Shown here in pieces: positions 37,506 through 49,781 of a stretch of DNA of 64,000 nucleotides (positions are counted from its first letter, which is position 1; the number at the start of each line of letters is the position of its first letter). The stretch is from Podospora pseudocomata (taxonomy: Eukaryota; Ascomycota; Sordariomycetes; Sordariales; Podosporaceae). Under the pieces are notes generated by a model, which saw only the letters and a program-made list of their open reading frames with translations, searched no databases and was not told the DNA's origin. The translations under genes and the position numbers were made by a program. Location of the stretch: the NCBI RefSeq assembly GCF_035222375.1, contig NC_085890.1, forward strand, positions 1,426,001 to 1,490,000, written 5' to 3'.

Positions 37506-39146
37506 GATAGGGAAAGGGAGTTTGATGGAGCTTCCGAGAGATACTTGATGTTGCTGATCCTAACTCTGTCAATAAGTCGCCCTGTCGCTTGATGCTTCAA
37601 CGAATCTCGGTGGTAAGGATACGTCCAAGGAACTGACATCAAAGGATGACGAGAGAAACAGCAAAGAGTTTGGAACTTTCAATAGGCTGCAAGAATTTGT
37701 AGGGTGTGGCTTTCAAATATCAAACTGTATTCTTGTTCCAGCCCAGGCCTTGCATAAAGTATCTGCCTGGTTATCCACCCGGTGGCCCTGCTCCCCAGCC
37801 TCCATGCCGCAATTGTCAAATCTAGTGCACAACTGCGCCCACAGAATTAAATTCAAACAGTTTTTGGCTTTGTGGCTCGAAATATCTTTTCAATTTGACG
37901 CTTTCCGATATGGAGCTATCAGGTTACTGGGTCTGGTTGGAAACACGGTGCGGCAGGAACTGGTATGGCAGTGACCTCAAGACCTTCCTGTCCCTTCGAA
38001 TTTGTACCCAACTGAAAGAAACAGTAAAATTCATCAACGACAACGCCATAGCCAGACGAAGAAGGCTAAGAACGCATCCAGAAAGAAGAGGGACCAGAAG
38101 GCCGGTTCAAAAATGGGGAACCCACAACCTTTGTATGTGGCGGCAAACTGTGAAAGCAAGCCCCGACTCTACACGAAATTACGTTGGCACAAAGTGTGGC
38201 AAGCAATGGTTGGGAGCAGTAGTTATACCTTAATTGTTTTGCGTTAATCCTTCTCACCAGAGACAGCAAGTAAATCCAGCCGAAGAACTCTGGTAATCGA
38301 AGCATCAAGAAACGAGCCAATATCCATTCAAATCCAATAATGCATGGAGCAGGCATATAAATATGCTCTCGAAGCGTTGCAATTACCGCCCATAAACCCA
38401 CAGGAATATCAGCGCGCCTTGAGAGGGAGTTTGACGAGGCAATGGAAGAGCGTAGGAAAAAATGGATTGAAGAGACCATACTACGGCAAGAAAAACAAGG
38501 TCTCATTGTGAAGGCGGGGGACGCGTGACTTGGGCCAAGGAAGAAGAAAATGATGGAAAATGGATAATGACTCTGCCCGGTATCGGGAGACAGTCCAAAG
38601 CAGGATCATCTGGACCATCAAGGTTGAGGTAGAGATTGGTATAGAGAGCATCGGTACATTAAATAGATTAGACATCCAAAGTCAACAACCTCTTGACCCT
38701 AAGATCCTGACGTCATTTGATTACCTTGATCGCGGATTGTTAAATCTCTGGATTTTGTGTTTGATTAGCTGGTCCAAGCACTTCATGAATTAAACTCAAG
38801 GTCGACAGGAGCCATTGACTCAATAGTGAACTTCTTGGTGTGTATCAAGTCTCCCAGCTATCAAAGTTAGGAAGTAACCATCTATTTATCTATCCAAGCT
38901 TTTACTCTTTATTGTCTAGTTTTCGGATAGATATTATCTAAACTTTTCATATCTAAGATCCAAGCTTACAACTTATTTCCACTTTGAGTCAAACGACGTA
39001 TCTTGATACGTAGCTCATCTGTGGGAGGTAATACTCCTGTGGGATTAATCAAGCAGGTTGCTCCAGGGCTTCGGCCCTGAGGCCCACTTGCTAGTGTGAA
39101 GGATAAAGAAAGGTTTTTGGTCTCCGGAGCTGTTTGTTTTAGTACC
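37506..39146. other. Intergenic with protein-like scraps and an A+T-rich stretch
   Basis: No complete gene. A charged helix-like fragment is open at 38400-38528 on + (AMEERRKKWIEETILRQEKQ), preceded by a plausible CCCACAG acceptor, and a 77-codon ORF lies at 38560-38793. Both could be scraps of a decayed gene. About 38640-39020 is A+T-rich. A perfect 6-bp stem with a TTCG loop lies at 39064-39079. Confidence 0.35.
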
Positions 39147-39768
39147 TGTTAAAATGCAGCATTTATTCATGGAATTTTACAGCACTTGTTTATGGAATTC
39201 TGCGCCCACGTTGTTCCCAACAGCTCGCCCACAATGCTCTCAACGACTCGCCCACAATGCTCTCAACGGCTCGCCCACAAGCGCTCTCAACGGCTCCCGG
39301 GACTCCTCACCGGATCTCCGGACAGACTCTTGACCGGACCTCCGAACAATGAGAGATACGAGAAGCCTCATGAGCGATTCGAGCACCTTATCGGCAATGA
39401 GATCATAGATCCAAGCCACTGGGGCCACCGAGCGATAGGGAGCAATAAGGATGATAAGGAAGTTCAGGTGCCCATAAAGAGCCCTCTTCCAATTGCAATG
39501 GTTTTCCTGCTTCTTTCTTTCCTTAAGAAATAATAAGTCAAGTCAGTCAATAAGATTGATCATTTACAGTATCTTATATATGAGACTACAACATCTCAGT
39601 TCACTACTCTCTGTATTTGCAGGTAATACCTGTTGCACTTTCTTCCTTCGACAACCACGTCGTCGTACTTAGCAGCACAGTCCGACACTCGCCAAGTTCT
39701 TGGGTAATTGCTTCACCCTCCTGAGACCCCTGTAGTTACAGTGCTCTCAGCAGCCCCATTTAAAACCA
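39147..39768 (+). repeat. Probable left LTR of the copia fossil
   Basis: Starts TGTTAAAATG and ends ..AAAACCA directly before a tRNA-like primer site, giving TG..CA ends. It contains three tandem 23-24 bp units (CTCGCCCACAATGCTCTCAA type) at 39224-39293. The left edge is inferred because no right LTR was found for comparison. Confidence 0.6.
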
Positions 39769-39779
39769 GTTATGAGCCC
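39769..39779 (+). other. Primer-binding site matching the anticodon arm of initiator tRNA-Met
   Basis: GTTATGAGCCC is the exact complement of GGGCTCATAAC in the anticodon loop/stem of fungal initiator tRNA-Met. It lies right after the LTR CA end. Copia and Ty5-type elements are known to prime from a half-tRNA(iMet) in this way. Confidence 0.7.
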
Positions 39780-42700
39780 GGGCTTACTTCTAAGCCTCGG
39801 CGAGTATCACTGCACTGCGTTTCCAAAACGACACAAAGGTCATAATACCTGTACCTCGAACCTTCATCGCTGCCTCCAGCTCTCTACGGTTCACTCTCCA
39901 GGCCCCGCAGTGGGTATGGACTCCGATATGGCAGACCAAACTCCCACAGATCTCCAAGCCATTTTCAATGCCCAGACCGAACAGCTTGCGGCACGGCTCG
40001 AATCACAATTCAATCAATGGCTTCAGAATATCACGGGAGAGTTCCAGGCTACAATCCAAGCCCAGATCGATCAAATCAACAAGCTACTGGCGGCTCTTTC
40101 AACACCCTCCAGTTCCTCCACAGTCTCGGGTAGTGGCTCAACACCATCAGCCACCACATCACCCACTCCAGCAATTGCCAATCTCTCATCGAAGGACCTC
40201 GCCAAACAAGGCCTTCAGCTTAATGAGAAGCAAAAGCTTACGGGTCCAGACAACTATCGCCAATGGATCCAGGCCCTCTCCATTCAACTGAGAATCCTTG
40301 AGGTCACAGATTTTCTTGAGAATCCAACAGCAGTGGTCTCAATCCTCTCTGATGCTCAGAAAGCCTACCTGGTTTTAACCATTCGCAACACACTTGCTCA
40401 GGGTCCCCTGGCTACCATTGAATCAGAAGACTGCCCTGCAGTTATCTTCAATCGCTTGAGAGCTCAATATGCTCCAGCGCAGCCAGTGTTGAGAGACCAA
40501 CTCTGCAAGACTTACCACTCCTTGAAATTCGACGGATCGATGTCTGTGGTTGACTTTAACGCCAAGTTCAACACCCTCATTGCCAGACTTTCAAGCCTAG
40601 GAGTCACAATTCAGTCTACTGATCAGGTTAATCATTACCTGAATTCCCTGGAATCTAACTTTCCACAATGGTGTGAGCGCTCCAAAGCTCTACTTCGTCA
40701 TCGTCGATTCCTTGGACCTGCCTCCGGAGGAGACTTGAGCTTGAATTTCTTCCAGGAAGACCTGCTGGCCGAGACTCGGGATAACACATCCACGACCTAC
40801 CAAGCACTCTCTTCACTGCAAAATCAACGCCGCAATGCCACCAAGGACGGCAAAACGCCTCAGGATAAGTCCAAGGACCAGAGATCTACTGGTACCTCTG
40901 GCACCTCCACCACTACCGGCAGAGAGTATCGGAAACGTGGAAAAGGTGACAACAAGCCAAAGAACGAGAATTTGCAGGCCTCTTCACAAGAGTCTTCTAA
41001 CCGGAAGGACCCCACTGTCGCTGCTTTTCAAGTCGGATTCCACCTGGGGACTGGATTCTTCAACATACCGGAAGAACCAGAGGACTCTACCAGCCAACCT
41101 TTCAATTACGCTTGCAAAACTCTGCGAGAATCCTGGCTATTCGATACCGGTTCCACTGTTCATATCTGCAATAACAGGGACCTGTACACGCAATTCTATG
41201 AGTCTGAGGACCTGAACACCATCTCAACAGGTGGTGGTCCAGTCAGGCCACAAGGCCAAGGGACCGTGAGGATCAACTTCTACATTGGAACTACCGATGG
41301 GAAACCCAAATTCTCCACCATTGAGCTCACCAAAACTCTTTATATTCCTGGATTTCCATTGAATATTGTGAGTGGAGAGCGCCTCTACGACTCTGGAGGG
41401 GCGCTTATCAACCAGAAAATTTTCAGTGGCAAGCGGAAGCTGATTGCTCAACTGGATTTCCAAAAATCTGGCTTTTTTCTGGGAGTTAAAGGACAGAAGT
41501 CTCCTGCGAGGAATCACTGGCACAACTACTCGACTTTCGCAACAGAGATCCGCAGATCTATCGCCACTGTAAACGCCCACTTAACCGGTGCTTCCAGTGA
41601 CTCTGAAGACACAGATACTTCAGAGGGGGTCAACGATCCTACGCCTATTGTTCCTCCGGCACCTCCTTCCAAAGGTGTCACACGTCAACGAACTAACCAC
41701 CGTGAACACGGCCAACAACACCGTCGATGCCACTGAAAGAAGGGGTAACTGCACGCTGTGAACCAGTAGTCAAAGTGAGGTAGACGATCACAGGCTTCGC
41801 GGTTATTAAGAAGATGATATTGGTCAACCTGAGATATTGAGGAACTTGGCAGCGGCTTGAGGCCACTGGGCACGGACCACCTGACGATGGATAAATACGC
41901 GTCTCTGAGATCTGTCTGTATTCCTAGACCTTCTTCTTCCTCATCACGCTCTTCGAGGCCATTGAAGATCATTAGCCTGAATTGAACCATGAAGTTCCAA
42001 GCCCTGATATTACAGCCCTTGTCACAAAAGGACCCTCCGCAGGACTCATACAATCAGCAATTCTTTGGCACGTTCGTCTAGGCCATATTGGTCTGGATCT
42101 TTGAAGTAGACCTCCTTAATCACAAAAGGGATGCCGAACTTCCAGAAGCTGAGACCTGGAGACTTGGTTTGCAAGAGCTGTGACGCCGCCAAGATCCTCC
42201 GAAGGCCTTCCAAACAGGCCGTTCAAGACCCCCCTTTTGCCCTGAGCCGTCTGGAAGGAGACATTGTCTCCATCAAGCCTATTCCACTAACGAAGACTCC
42301 CTACGCTCTCATCCTAGTCGGAAGACTCGCTACAGATGGGTTAAACCACTCAACCTCAAGGAGAATTCTGTCTCAGAGGTACGTTCAGTCATTGAAAACC
42401 TCAAAAATACATTTCAGCGATATCCAGGCCACTTCCACTACGACGGAGGCAAGGAAATTCTCCCTCTTCAAGCCTACTTCATTGAGAAAGGTATTGGCTT
42501 CAGCACTTCAAGCCCTCGCACGCCCAATCAAAATGGTCTTGCAGGGCGGTCTATTCGCGTAATTCTGGACAGATTACGTGCCACAGTACTTGCATCAGGA
42601 CTTCCTCCCACTCTCTGGGGTCACATCATTGGTCCTGTGGTTGAAATCATCAACCGTACGGCTCAGTCAACCAAGAAGCTCACGCCTCACTAGCTTTTCC

Positions 42701-43040
42701 ACGATGAATTGCTTCCTGACCAGCCTGCTCACACACCCAGCCTTGCTGACTACAGGGCTATTGGGACTGAAGTTACTGTGTATGTCCCTGCTGAGGATCG
42801 AATCCAAGGAGAGAAGCTCGCTCCCAGAGGAGTCAAAGGCAAGCTTCTTGCAGTCCTTAGTCACCAGACCTACTTAGTCTACTTAGGCTTGAATAAGGTC
42901 ATTAAGACCAGTTTTATCAAGCTCTATGAGGACCCTCAAGCTCAAATTTCAGGACCACAGAGTCCTGTGAACTCATTGGAAATCGTTGATGCCACCGAGG
43001 ATCCAGGAGATCCCCCTGTTCAACCACCTATCTCGGAAAC

Positions 43041-43160
43041 GGACCCTGGAATTGCAACAACTCCAGCACCGGACCCTGGAATTGCAACAACTCCAGCACC
43101 GGACCCTGGAATTGCAACAACTCCAGCACCGGACCCTGGAATTGCAACACCTCCAGCACC
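43041..43160 (+). repeat. Four tandem 30-bp units inside the copia fossil
   Basis: The unit GGACCCTGGAATTGCAACAA plus CTCCAGCACC is repeated four times almost perfectly, encoding a decapeptide Pro-Asp-Pro-Gly-Ile-Ala-Thr-Thr-Pro-Ala. It lies in the variable linker before the RT region. Confidence 0.95.
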
Positions 43161-44247
43161 TACCACGACCATTGAGATACCTCTTCCTAAGGCCACTGAG
43201 AGCCAACGTAAGGAATTCCAGTCTGTGGATGAGATGGACTGCACCGAGCTGATCACTTACTTGGTCTCCAGAACCCAGGAAGTATTAGCCACAGCACCTC
43301 AGACCAAGACTGCAGAGCCCAACACCTTCAAACAAGCTTTAAAGCATCCCCAGAAGGATCAATGGCTAAAGGCAACTTTCACTGAATTACATCAGCTCCT
43401 CACCACCAAGACTTTCTACTTCGTCAACCGCTCTCAGGCTAAGAAGAGACCTATTACCAGTCGATGGGTCTTCAAGGAAAAGAAGAACCCACAAGGCATC
43501 ACAGTGAAGTTCAAAGCCCGGCTAGTGGCCCGTGGATTCCAACAAGCTATGGGAATCGATTTTCTTCAGACCTGCGCATCCACCACTGGCCTTCCTACTT
43601 GGAGAATTATCTTGGCTATTGCAGCTGTCTTTGACTGGGATATTGAACAAGTGGACTTTGTTGGAGCTTTCCTCAACTCTGACACAGACTTCGACATATA
43701 CATCGAGCTACCCGAAGGACTACGTGAGTATTCTCACAGCACTCCAAGTGCTATCTCACTGTTGAAGCAATTTGGCTGGGATCCCACAGTGGACCAAGTC
43801 ATCCTTCTGAAGAAGTCCCTCTACGGCTTAAAACAAGCCTCCTACCTTTGGCAACAAAAGGTTCTGGCCATGGTTAAGTCCCTGGGTTTTAAACCGTTGA
43901 TTTTTGATACGGCCACATATTTCCACCCAGAGCTCACGATATTCATCATCAGCCACGTTGACAACTGCTTGATCACCGGCCCTGAGCCTTCTAAGCTCCA
44001 AGCCCTCAAAAAGACTACGAGTAATCATTACGATATCGAAGATCTCGGCCCAGCTCGCTATTTTCTCGGTGTTCAAATTGAACGCAACAGGTCTAAACGG
44101 CGACTCTGGATTCACCAAAAGGCTTATATCAGCGAAGCCGCTAGCTACTTCAATGTCAGCAACAAGCCAACTACTCTTCCATTGAGTCCAGGCCTCACAG
44201 GAAACAACATTGTATTAATTGAACTAAAAGCAGTCTCCCGTCGCTAA

Positions 44248-44768
44248 GGTTACACAGCCGTGCTGTCGAGAGATGGGAAGAAAGCTTTGGCGGATGCTTT
44301 CGAGTCCTTTGCCTTCCCGTTTGCCTATATTTAAAAAAAAAACTATTTAGAGGACAATCCAGCATAGCAGAAAAAAAACCTAGCACGGGCCACCGAAAGT
44401 TTTGTTTTTAAATTACGGAGGTACAGTTTTATTTGAAAGGAAATTTATGATTGGTTGGAACTGGCACTGTGCGGACCCTTCACTTTTGGCACGGTGTTGC
44501 CGACCTGCTTGGTTTGAACCTCAGCATCAGGATGCACTGAGCCGCGGGGAAAGCAGGTGGAATACATCCATCAGTGTGTATATTTCATCAGGCTGGTTCT
44601 GCTTACGTCTAGCTTCAATTCTTTTGCACAGTTGAGAATCTTATTGATGTGGAGGTTGCAGAGGCGTCGACTAAAAGTTTTTGACTCACTCGGCGAGCGT
44701 TCTCCAAGGCCCAACAGTCACTCATTATCTTAACCTCGACCAGTGGAAAGAGCGACCAAACTTCTCAC
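44248..44768. other. Short intergenic region, element remnant / CCA1 promoter
   Basis: About 520 bp with A-runs near 44332-44342 and 44371-44378. No gene seen. The CCA1 promoter must fit here, next to the transposon fossil. Confidence 0.45.
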
Positions 44769-46534
44769 ATGCACATTCGACTGGGAATCACACAGGGATT
44801 CCGGTCATTCAGACACCCGCCTCCTGAGCTTGGTAGCGTTTTCTTTCTGATGAAACGCAGATACTGCGACAGCACATCGAAACATAGCTTATCCTCCCCA
44901 CCTGCTAAGAAACATCGGCCATATACCGCAACAATGGTTTCCCGCACCATCACCCTCACCGAGCAGGAAGAACAGCTCAAGCGCCTCCTTGTAGACGTTG
45001 CGCGCTACATTGACTCTTCTTCCAGCGAGAACAGCCCGACTATCCTCCGCTGGGCTGGTGGCTGGGTTCGCGATAAACTACTTGGAATTAAGAGTCACGA
45101 CATCGACACGGCTATCAACAACTTGACCGGTGAGGCCTTCGTTGGAAAGCTTCGTGACTATGTCGAGATCCCAGGCAACAAGCAGCTACACAACCTGATG
45201 GACTCCGACATTGGCCGCCTTCACACTGTGGCCCGCAACCCAGACAAGTCGAAGCACTTGGAGACCAGCACCATCAAGCTCTGCGGGTTGGACGTGGACT
45301 TTGTGAACTTGCGGAAGGAAACATACTGCGAGAACAGCAGGAACCCCGAGGTGGAGTTTGGGACGGCCGAGGAGGATGCTGCTCGCCGAGATGCGACCGT
45401 CAATGCTCTCTTTTACAACTTACAGACGGGCGAAGTGGAGGATCTTGTCGGGGGTCTGCCAGATCTGGGGGCGGGGATTATTCGGACACCAATGGAGCCA
45501 CTGCAGACCTTCATGGACGATCCCCTTCGTGTATTGAGACTGGTTAGGTTTGCTAGTCGACTGGGGTTCAAAATCGACAAGGCGGCAGAGGAGGTTATGG
45601 CGGATGAGAATGTGCTGAGAAACTTGAAGATCAAGATCAGCAGGGAGAGGATTGGTGTGGAGTTGGAGAAGATGCTCAAGGGTAAGATCCAGACGACATT
45701 TTACAGAAGTGAAAGGCACAATAATGCTAATATTGTCTTTCAGGCAAACACCCGGTCGAGTCCCTGAGGCTGATCAACAGGTTGGGGCTTTACCATGCTG
45801 TGTTCACTGTACCGGAACGAACCGACATGCCAAAGCCAGATATTTCCAAGTGGGACCGCGCATATGAATGCTTGTTCTTCCTTGAGAGCAACAACACTCC
45901 TGGTTCCATCTGGGAGTTGCTCGTCACCACAGAGGAAGCGAGATATTTCGCCTGGTCATTGGCCACCATCACGCCTTGGGAACAACTTCCTGATGATCCC
46001 CCTCTCAAGTCAGGAAAGTTAGCCATGCCCCTTGCTACTCAAGCCGCGAGGGAAGGATTCAAGGCACCCAACAAGCTATCTGACGTGATCACTGCCGCCC
46101 ATCGGCACCGTCCTGCTATTCTGGAGCTCAAGGCACTTGTTGATGAGAACAAGGATGAAATGAAGGATAGGGCAAAGTTTGGTATGGCGATCAGAGAGTG
46201 GGACTCAAGAGCCAAGGGTAGCTGGCGTCTACAAGTTCTTTACTCGATCTTGGGTGATGTTCTAGAAGGATCAACGAGCCGGGAAGAGATTCTGATGGGA
46301 TGGCTGCGTTTCTTGGACCACCTGGTAGAACTTGATCTGATGCATGTCACGAAACTCGACAGGATCATTGATGGAACTGACCTCTCGAAGGCACTTGGAG
46401 TTAAGCCAGGGAGGTGGATGGGTGCGGCGCTCGAAGTTGTGATGGAGTGGCAGTTAAGGAACCCAGGGGTCGAGGATCCAGCAGGAGCAGTTGAGGAGGT
46501 GAAGAAGCGGCGGGTTGAGTTGGGGATTAAATAG
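44769..46534 (+). CDS. CCA1: CCA-adding tRNA nucleotidyltransferase
   Basis: Two exons, 44769-45681 and 45744-46534, encode 567 residues; the 62-bp intron has GTAAGA and TTTCAG ends. The class II nucleotidyltransferase core is clear: RWAGGWVRDKLLG with SHDIDTAI (metal-binding acidic residues), ARRDATVNALFYN, LVGGLPDLGAGIIRTP, DDPLRVLRLVRFASRLGF, and KISRERIGVELEKML. It adds or repairs the 3' CCA of tRNAs in cytosol, nucleus and mitochondria. Three in-frame ATGs are staggered: Met1 precedes a basic, acid-free segment (MHIRLGITQGFRSFRHPPP) suited to mitochondrial import. Met28 (44850) precedes a KKHR basic patch. Met56 (44934) has the best Kozak context (A at -3, G at +4). This mirrors yeast CCA1, where alternative starts sort isoforms; the parallel is inferred from sequence. 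Confidence 0.96.
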
Positions 46535-46859
46535 GCAAGAGAGTGATAAAAAATACATCATGAGTTGAATATTTTATATTTTGTGTCTTGGTTTGAACCT
46601 GAGGTGGGCCTTTGTTTTCTGTTTCCCGAATTTGGCCGGTGTAGAGCGCTGTAATTATAGCGGTTAACGCCCCCACCAGAGCAGATGGGAGGGCTTTCCT
46701 CAGATTTCCGCAAGGCTCTCACAACCACTCATCAACAACCTCAACACAGTTGCCATTTCAGACCAGTAGCGCTGACCTTGGGGACCGGAATCAAAATTTA
46801 CGCGTTACTTCATATTTTATTTCTCAACAACTTCAAGCGCTTGTCTCCCTGTCAGAATC
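46535..46859. other. Short intergenic region CCA1 / TTI2
   Basis: About 325 bp containing the CCA1 3' UTR and TTI2 promoter, with nothing else recognisable. Confidence 0.5.
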
Positions 46860-48863
46860 ATGTCCTGGTACAAGGTGCTGCTTGATGCGGCGTCGGCAAT
46901 GAATGAGAAGCCAGACTCAATTGGAGATGCGATCCAGGCTTTATCACAGGGTATGAATCCTAATGAACATGATCAGCCGTGATAAGGCAGTAACAACTAA
47001 CTGGTAATGTATAGAGGTCCCGGATTCGATAACACTTGATGAGCTGCTCACGGGGGTGAGTGAGACTGTTGCCTCATCTGACAAGACGAGGCCCGAGGTC
47101 AGTAGGCCCGTCAACTCAACAACGAGTATTACAGAGTGACTGATATGCAAAATCAGAACACAGAAAGGGTGCAAAAGGCCTTGGTGGTTGCACTCACATG
47201 TCTGCAACAGCCAGACAGGATACAAGAGAAAGCAAGCGACCAGGCCACTGCACAGGAGCTAGCGAGAGTAATATCAACAGCAATTGCGCCTGTTGTGCCT
47301 GTTCTCAACGACGACAATGGCTTACCAGCATGTATGTTTGAACTGCCTTGTACTATATGGACTCTGGTCAAGCCTAACTGGATGTAGCCTTCAATGATGC
47401 TCTCTCCAACAACAGCAAAGCCCTCAATACCCACTGCAAAGCCACCTCCACGATAGGTCTCCAATGCCTAGAAGCCATCGACAATGTTTTCAATCCACCC
47501 ACCCTGGACGACGACACCCTCCTCACTCTCATTGCCTACTCTCACCCCGACCAAAACTGGTCTGATGATCCCACCAAAATTGCCAAGATAGCCGCCGCCA
47601 TTCTCAAGACTTACCCCTTCCCCAATAAAACCGACTTCATCACCTCTACAATCCTCCAGTCGTATCTCCGGCCTCTTTTCTCAAAGTCTAAACCGTCTAC
47701 TATTACCTCTTCAGGCCGCAAAGCAGAATACCAAACCGACAACTCCCGAGATGGCATCCCCGACGACACCGCTGCAACTAAACCATGGAAGTTTACTGAC
47801 CTTCGCTCCATTCCGGTGTTCTCATGGGCAGTGACAGAAGCTAATGTACGTATCATCTCCTATATCTTGTCTTGTCTCACGCAAGAGTGGCACTCGTATA
47901 AAGAGGTACGTATCACTTTGATACTGTCACTAACCTTCCTTGAATGACAAAACAGAACGCCTTGATAAGCACCCACTGGCCCTCCTATATCCCCGTCCTC
48001 CTAACCCTCGCTGACGACTCCACCACCCCCATCCGCCAAACCGGCCTCAATATCCTATCCAACTTCCTCACCAAGATCCCCGCCAAAACCCTGCAGGACA
48101 CCGGTCTAGGCCAAGTCTTTGCCGATGCTGTATTCCCAACACTGTCTTACCTTCCTTCTTTAACACCCGAGGATGAATCCCTTCAGCTCTTGGAACCAGC
48201 CTACAAAGCTTTGCTAGTTTTGGCAGAGAAGCAGTCCGCCACAGGAGGCAAAGACGGGAGCGGTAGTAGTCCCAGGCACAAGCTACTCGACCACCTGATC
48301 CGCGAGGGCATCTTCACAGGGTACTTTCACGCCAAAAACCATGTCAGGATTGTCGAGCTGCTCTGTCGAGAGACGGTGGAGATTGTAGACGCGATGGGGG
48401 TTCATGCTGTTAAACATCTCAAGGTACTTCCTACCCGTTTTTGTCTCTGATTTTCCGATTCACAACGCTGACCAACCTAAAGGATATGATTCCCATGATC
48501 TCCGCCATCCTCACCGACCCATTCGCTTCCGCCGCACCGCGGACTCTCCTCTCCGCTGTCAAAGCACTCCAGGCGGTTCTGAGGAACTGCTGGCCTAGGC
48601 TTATAACTGGGTCGGTTTGGCAGGATGAGATTATTAACGCGCTTGTGATGTGCTGGCTGAATCTTGATGAGCCGACTAACAACATCAGTGACAACAGCCT
48701 GGAAGAGGTTAGAAAGGAACTGGTTACTTCTTTCCAGGCTTTGTCTGCTATTTCAAGGACAGAGGGGACAGACCTCTCTGCGAGGGTTGAGCCATTGGTG
48801 GCGAAGGCTGGGTCTTTGGCTGGGTTGTTTTTGGGTCTGGTTGATGATGATATGGGGTGTTGA
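46860..48863 (+). CDS. TTI2: Tti2-family TELO2-interacting protein (TTT complex)
   Basis: Six exons: 46860-46950, 47015-47097, 47157-47331, 47388-47905, 47956-48423 and 48483-48863. This model gives 571 residues and all joins keep frame. Introns are 50-64 bp with clear branch sites. The protein is a helical repeat (HEAT-like): STHWPSYIPVLLTLADDSTT, PIRQTGLNILSNFLTK, LEPAYKALLVLAEKQ, LLSAVKALQAVLRNCWP. Tti2 works with Tel2 and Tti1 and Hsp90 to mature PIKK kinases (TOR, ATM/ATR). Exon 4 has two perfect GTACGTATC donors 60 bp apart (47846 and 47906), both in frame. The upstream donor would remove 20 residues and give family-like spacing, so the exon 4 end is uncertain. Family assignment is good; the name rests on the overall pattern. 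Confidence 0.85.
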
Positions 48864-49781
48864 GTGTACAATGAATAAGGCACCTGCCAGTATCATGAGC
48901 AATACGGATGATATACTATTCTCGGATATGAAAGGGTCCCAGCACTGCAAGTCAGCCAAACGTGTAGTAATCGTTACAACAGGACACAAGCCTCTGAGTT
49001 ATCCTTGGAGGGCTATGAACAAAACTTTGAGATCTATCAACATTTCTTCAGCATATATTAACTCTCTTCCGACGCCTGCTGACTATATTTCAAGGCCTTC
49101 CACTTATGTTTTGAGGCGTAGTTCAAAGTACTATGCGGTATTAGATAGCTTTGTAGCGCCACTGATTTATCTATAGCGTAAGACCACTTAACCTCTCCAA
49201 ATCCAGTCGTGATGGCCCTGCCCGATTCCCATAATAAAAGTAGACCTATACAAGGCCCATGACAACAAACATAATAGAATAGTAAAAGCTGAGACAAAAG
49301 ACAGAAAAGATTAATACTAATGACTGGGAGAGCTGGAATCAAAGACTGAAAAAGCCCCGCCTAAAGACTGCGAAAGTGAGACCAAAACTGGAACAGCTGG
49401 GCTCAAAGACTGAAAGCTAATAGGTACAACCGAAATAGGGAATCACAGACATATCCATCGTACACTCCATTCTGGTGTCAAGTAAGGCATCCATAACACT
49501 GTCATCACTACGTTAAACCACCCTCCCCCCTACTTTCCAACCCCAATCCTCCTCCTCAAACTCAATGGCTCCAACCTCCTAGCAACTTGCACCACCCCCT
49601 TCGAAGAAAACAACGTCTCCAACGATCTCATCTTCAGCCCCACGCTAATAAGCCCACTCCCCCCACCACTCCTCCCCCTCGCACCACTCGCCCTCTCCAA
49701 ACAAGAAGCCCCACCACCACCACCACCACCGCTTGCCCCAGAAGTTCCCCCCACCCCGCCTTTCCCCCCAACCTCAGACTC
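48864..49781. other. Convergent intergenic region, TTI2 / FIG4
   Basis: About 0.9 kb between two 3' ends. Short imperfect direct repeats (CAAAGACTGAAA) occur near 49336-49410. C-rich sequence after 49510 is the FIG4 3' region. No gene seen. Confidence 0.45.

Larger units (their letters stand above)
39147..44247 (+). mobile_element. Ty1/copia-family LTR retrotransposon fossil (broken)
   Basis: The order is left LTR, primer site, gag-protease region, remains of an integrase region, then a reverse transcriptase region, the Pseudoviridae/copia order. The gag part has a Gln-rich coiled N-terminus and the copia UBN2-like block (KLTGPDNYRQWIQALS). The protease has the SWLFDTGSTVHI block. The RT part has SRWVFKEKKN, FKARLVARGFQQ and SLYGLKQASYLW. 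It looks broken, with several breaks concentrated in the central integrase region, and no second LTR was recognised downstream. The still-long open stretches suggest a fairly young fossil. The right boundary is uncertain (44247 to about 44350). Confidence 0.88.

Noticed and set aside
46590-46690. tRNA-like stretch (GTGTAG..GGTTAACGC)
   Set aside because: The arms do not form a complete cloverleaf on either strand.
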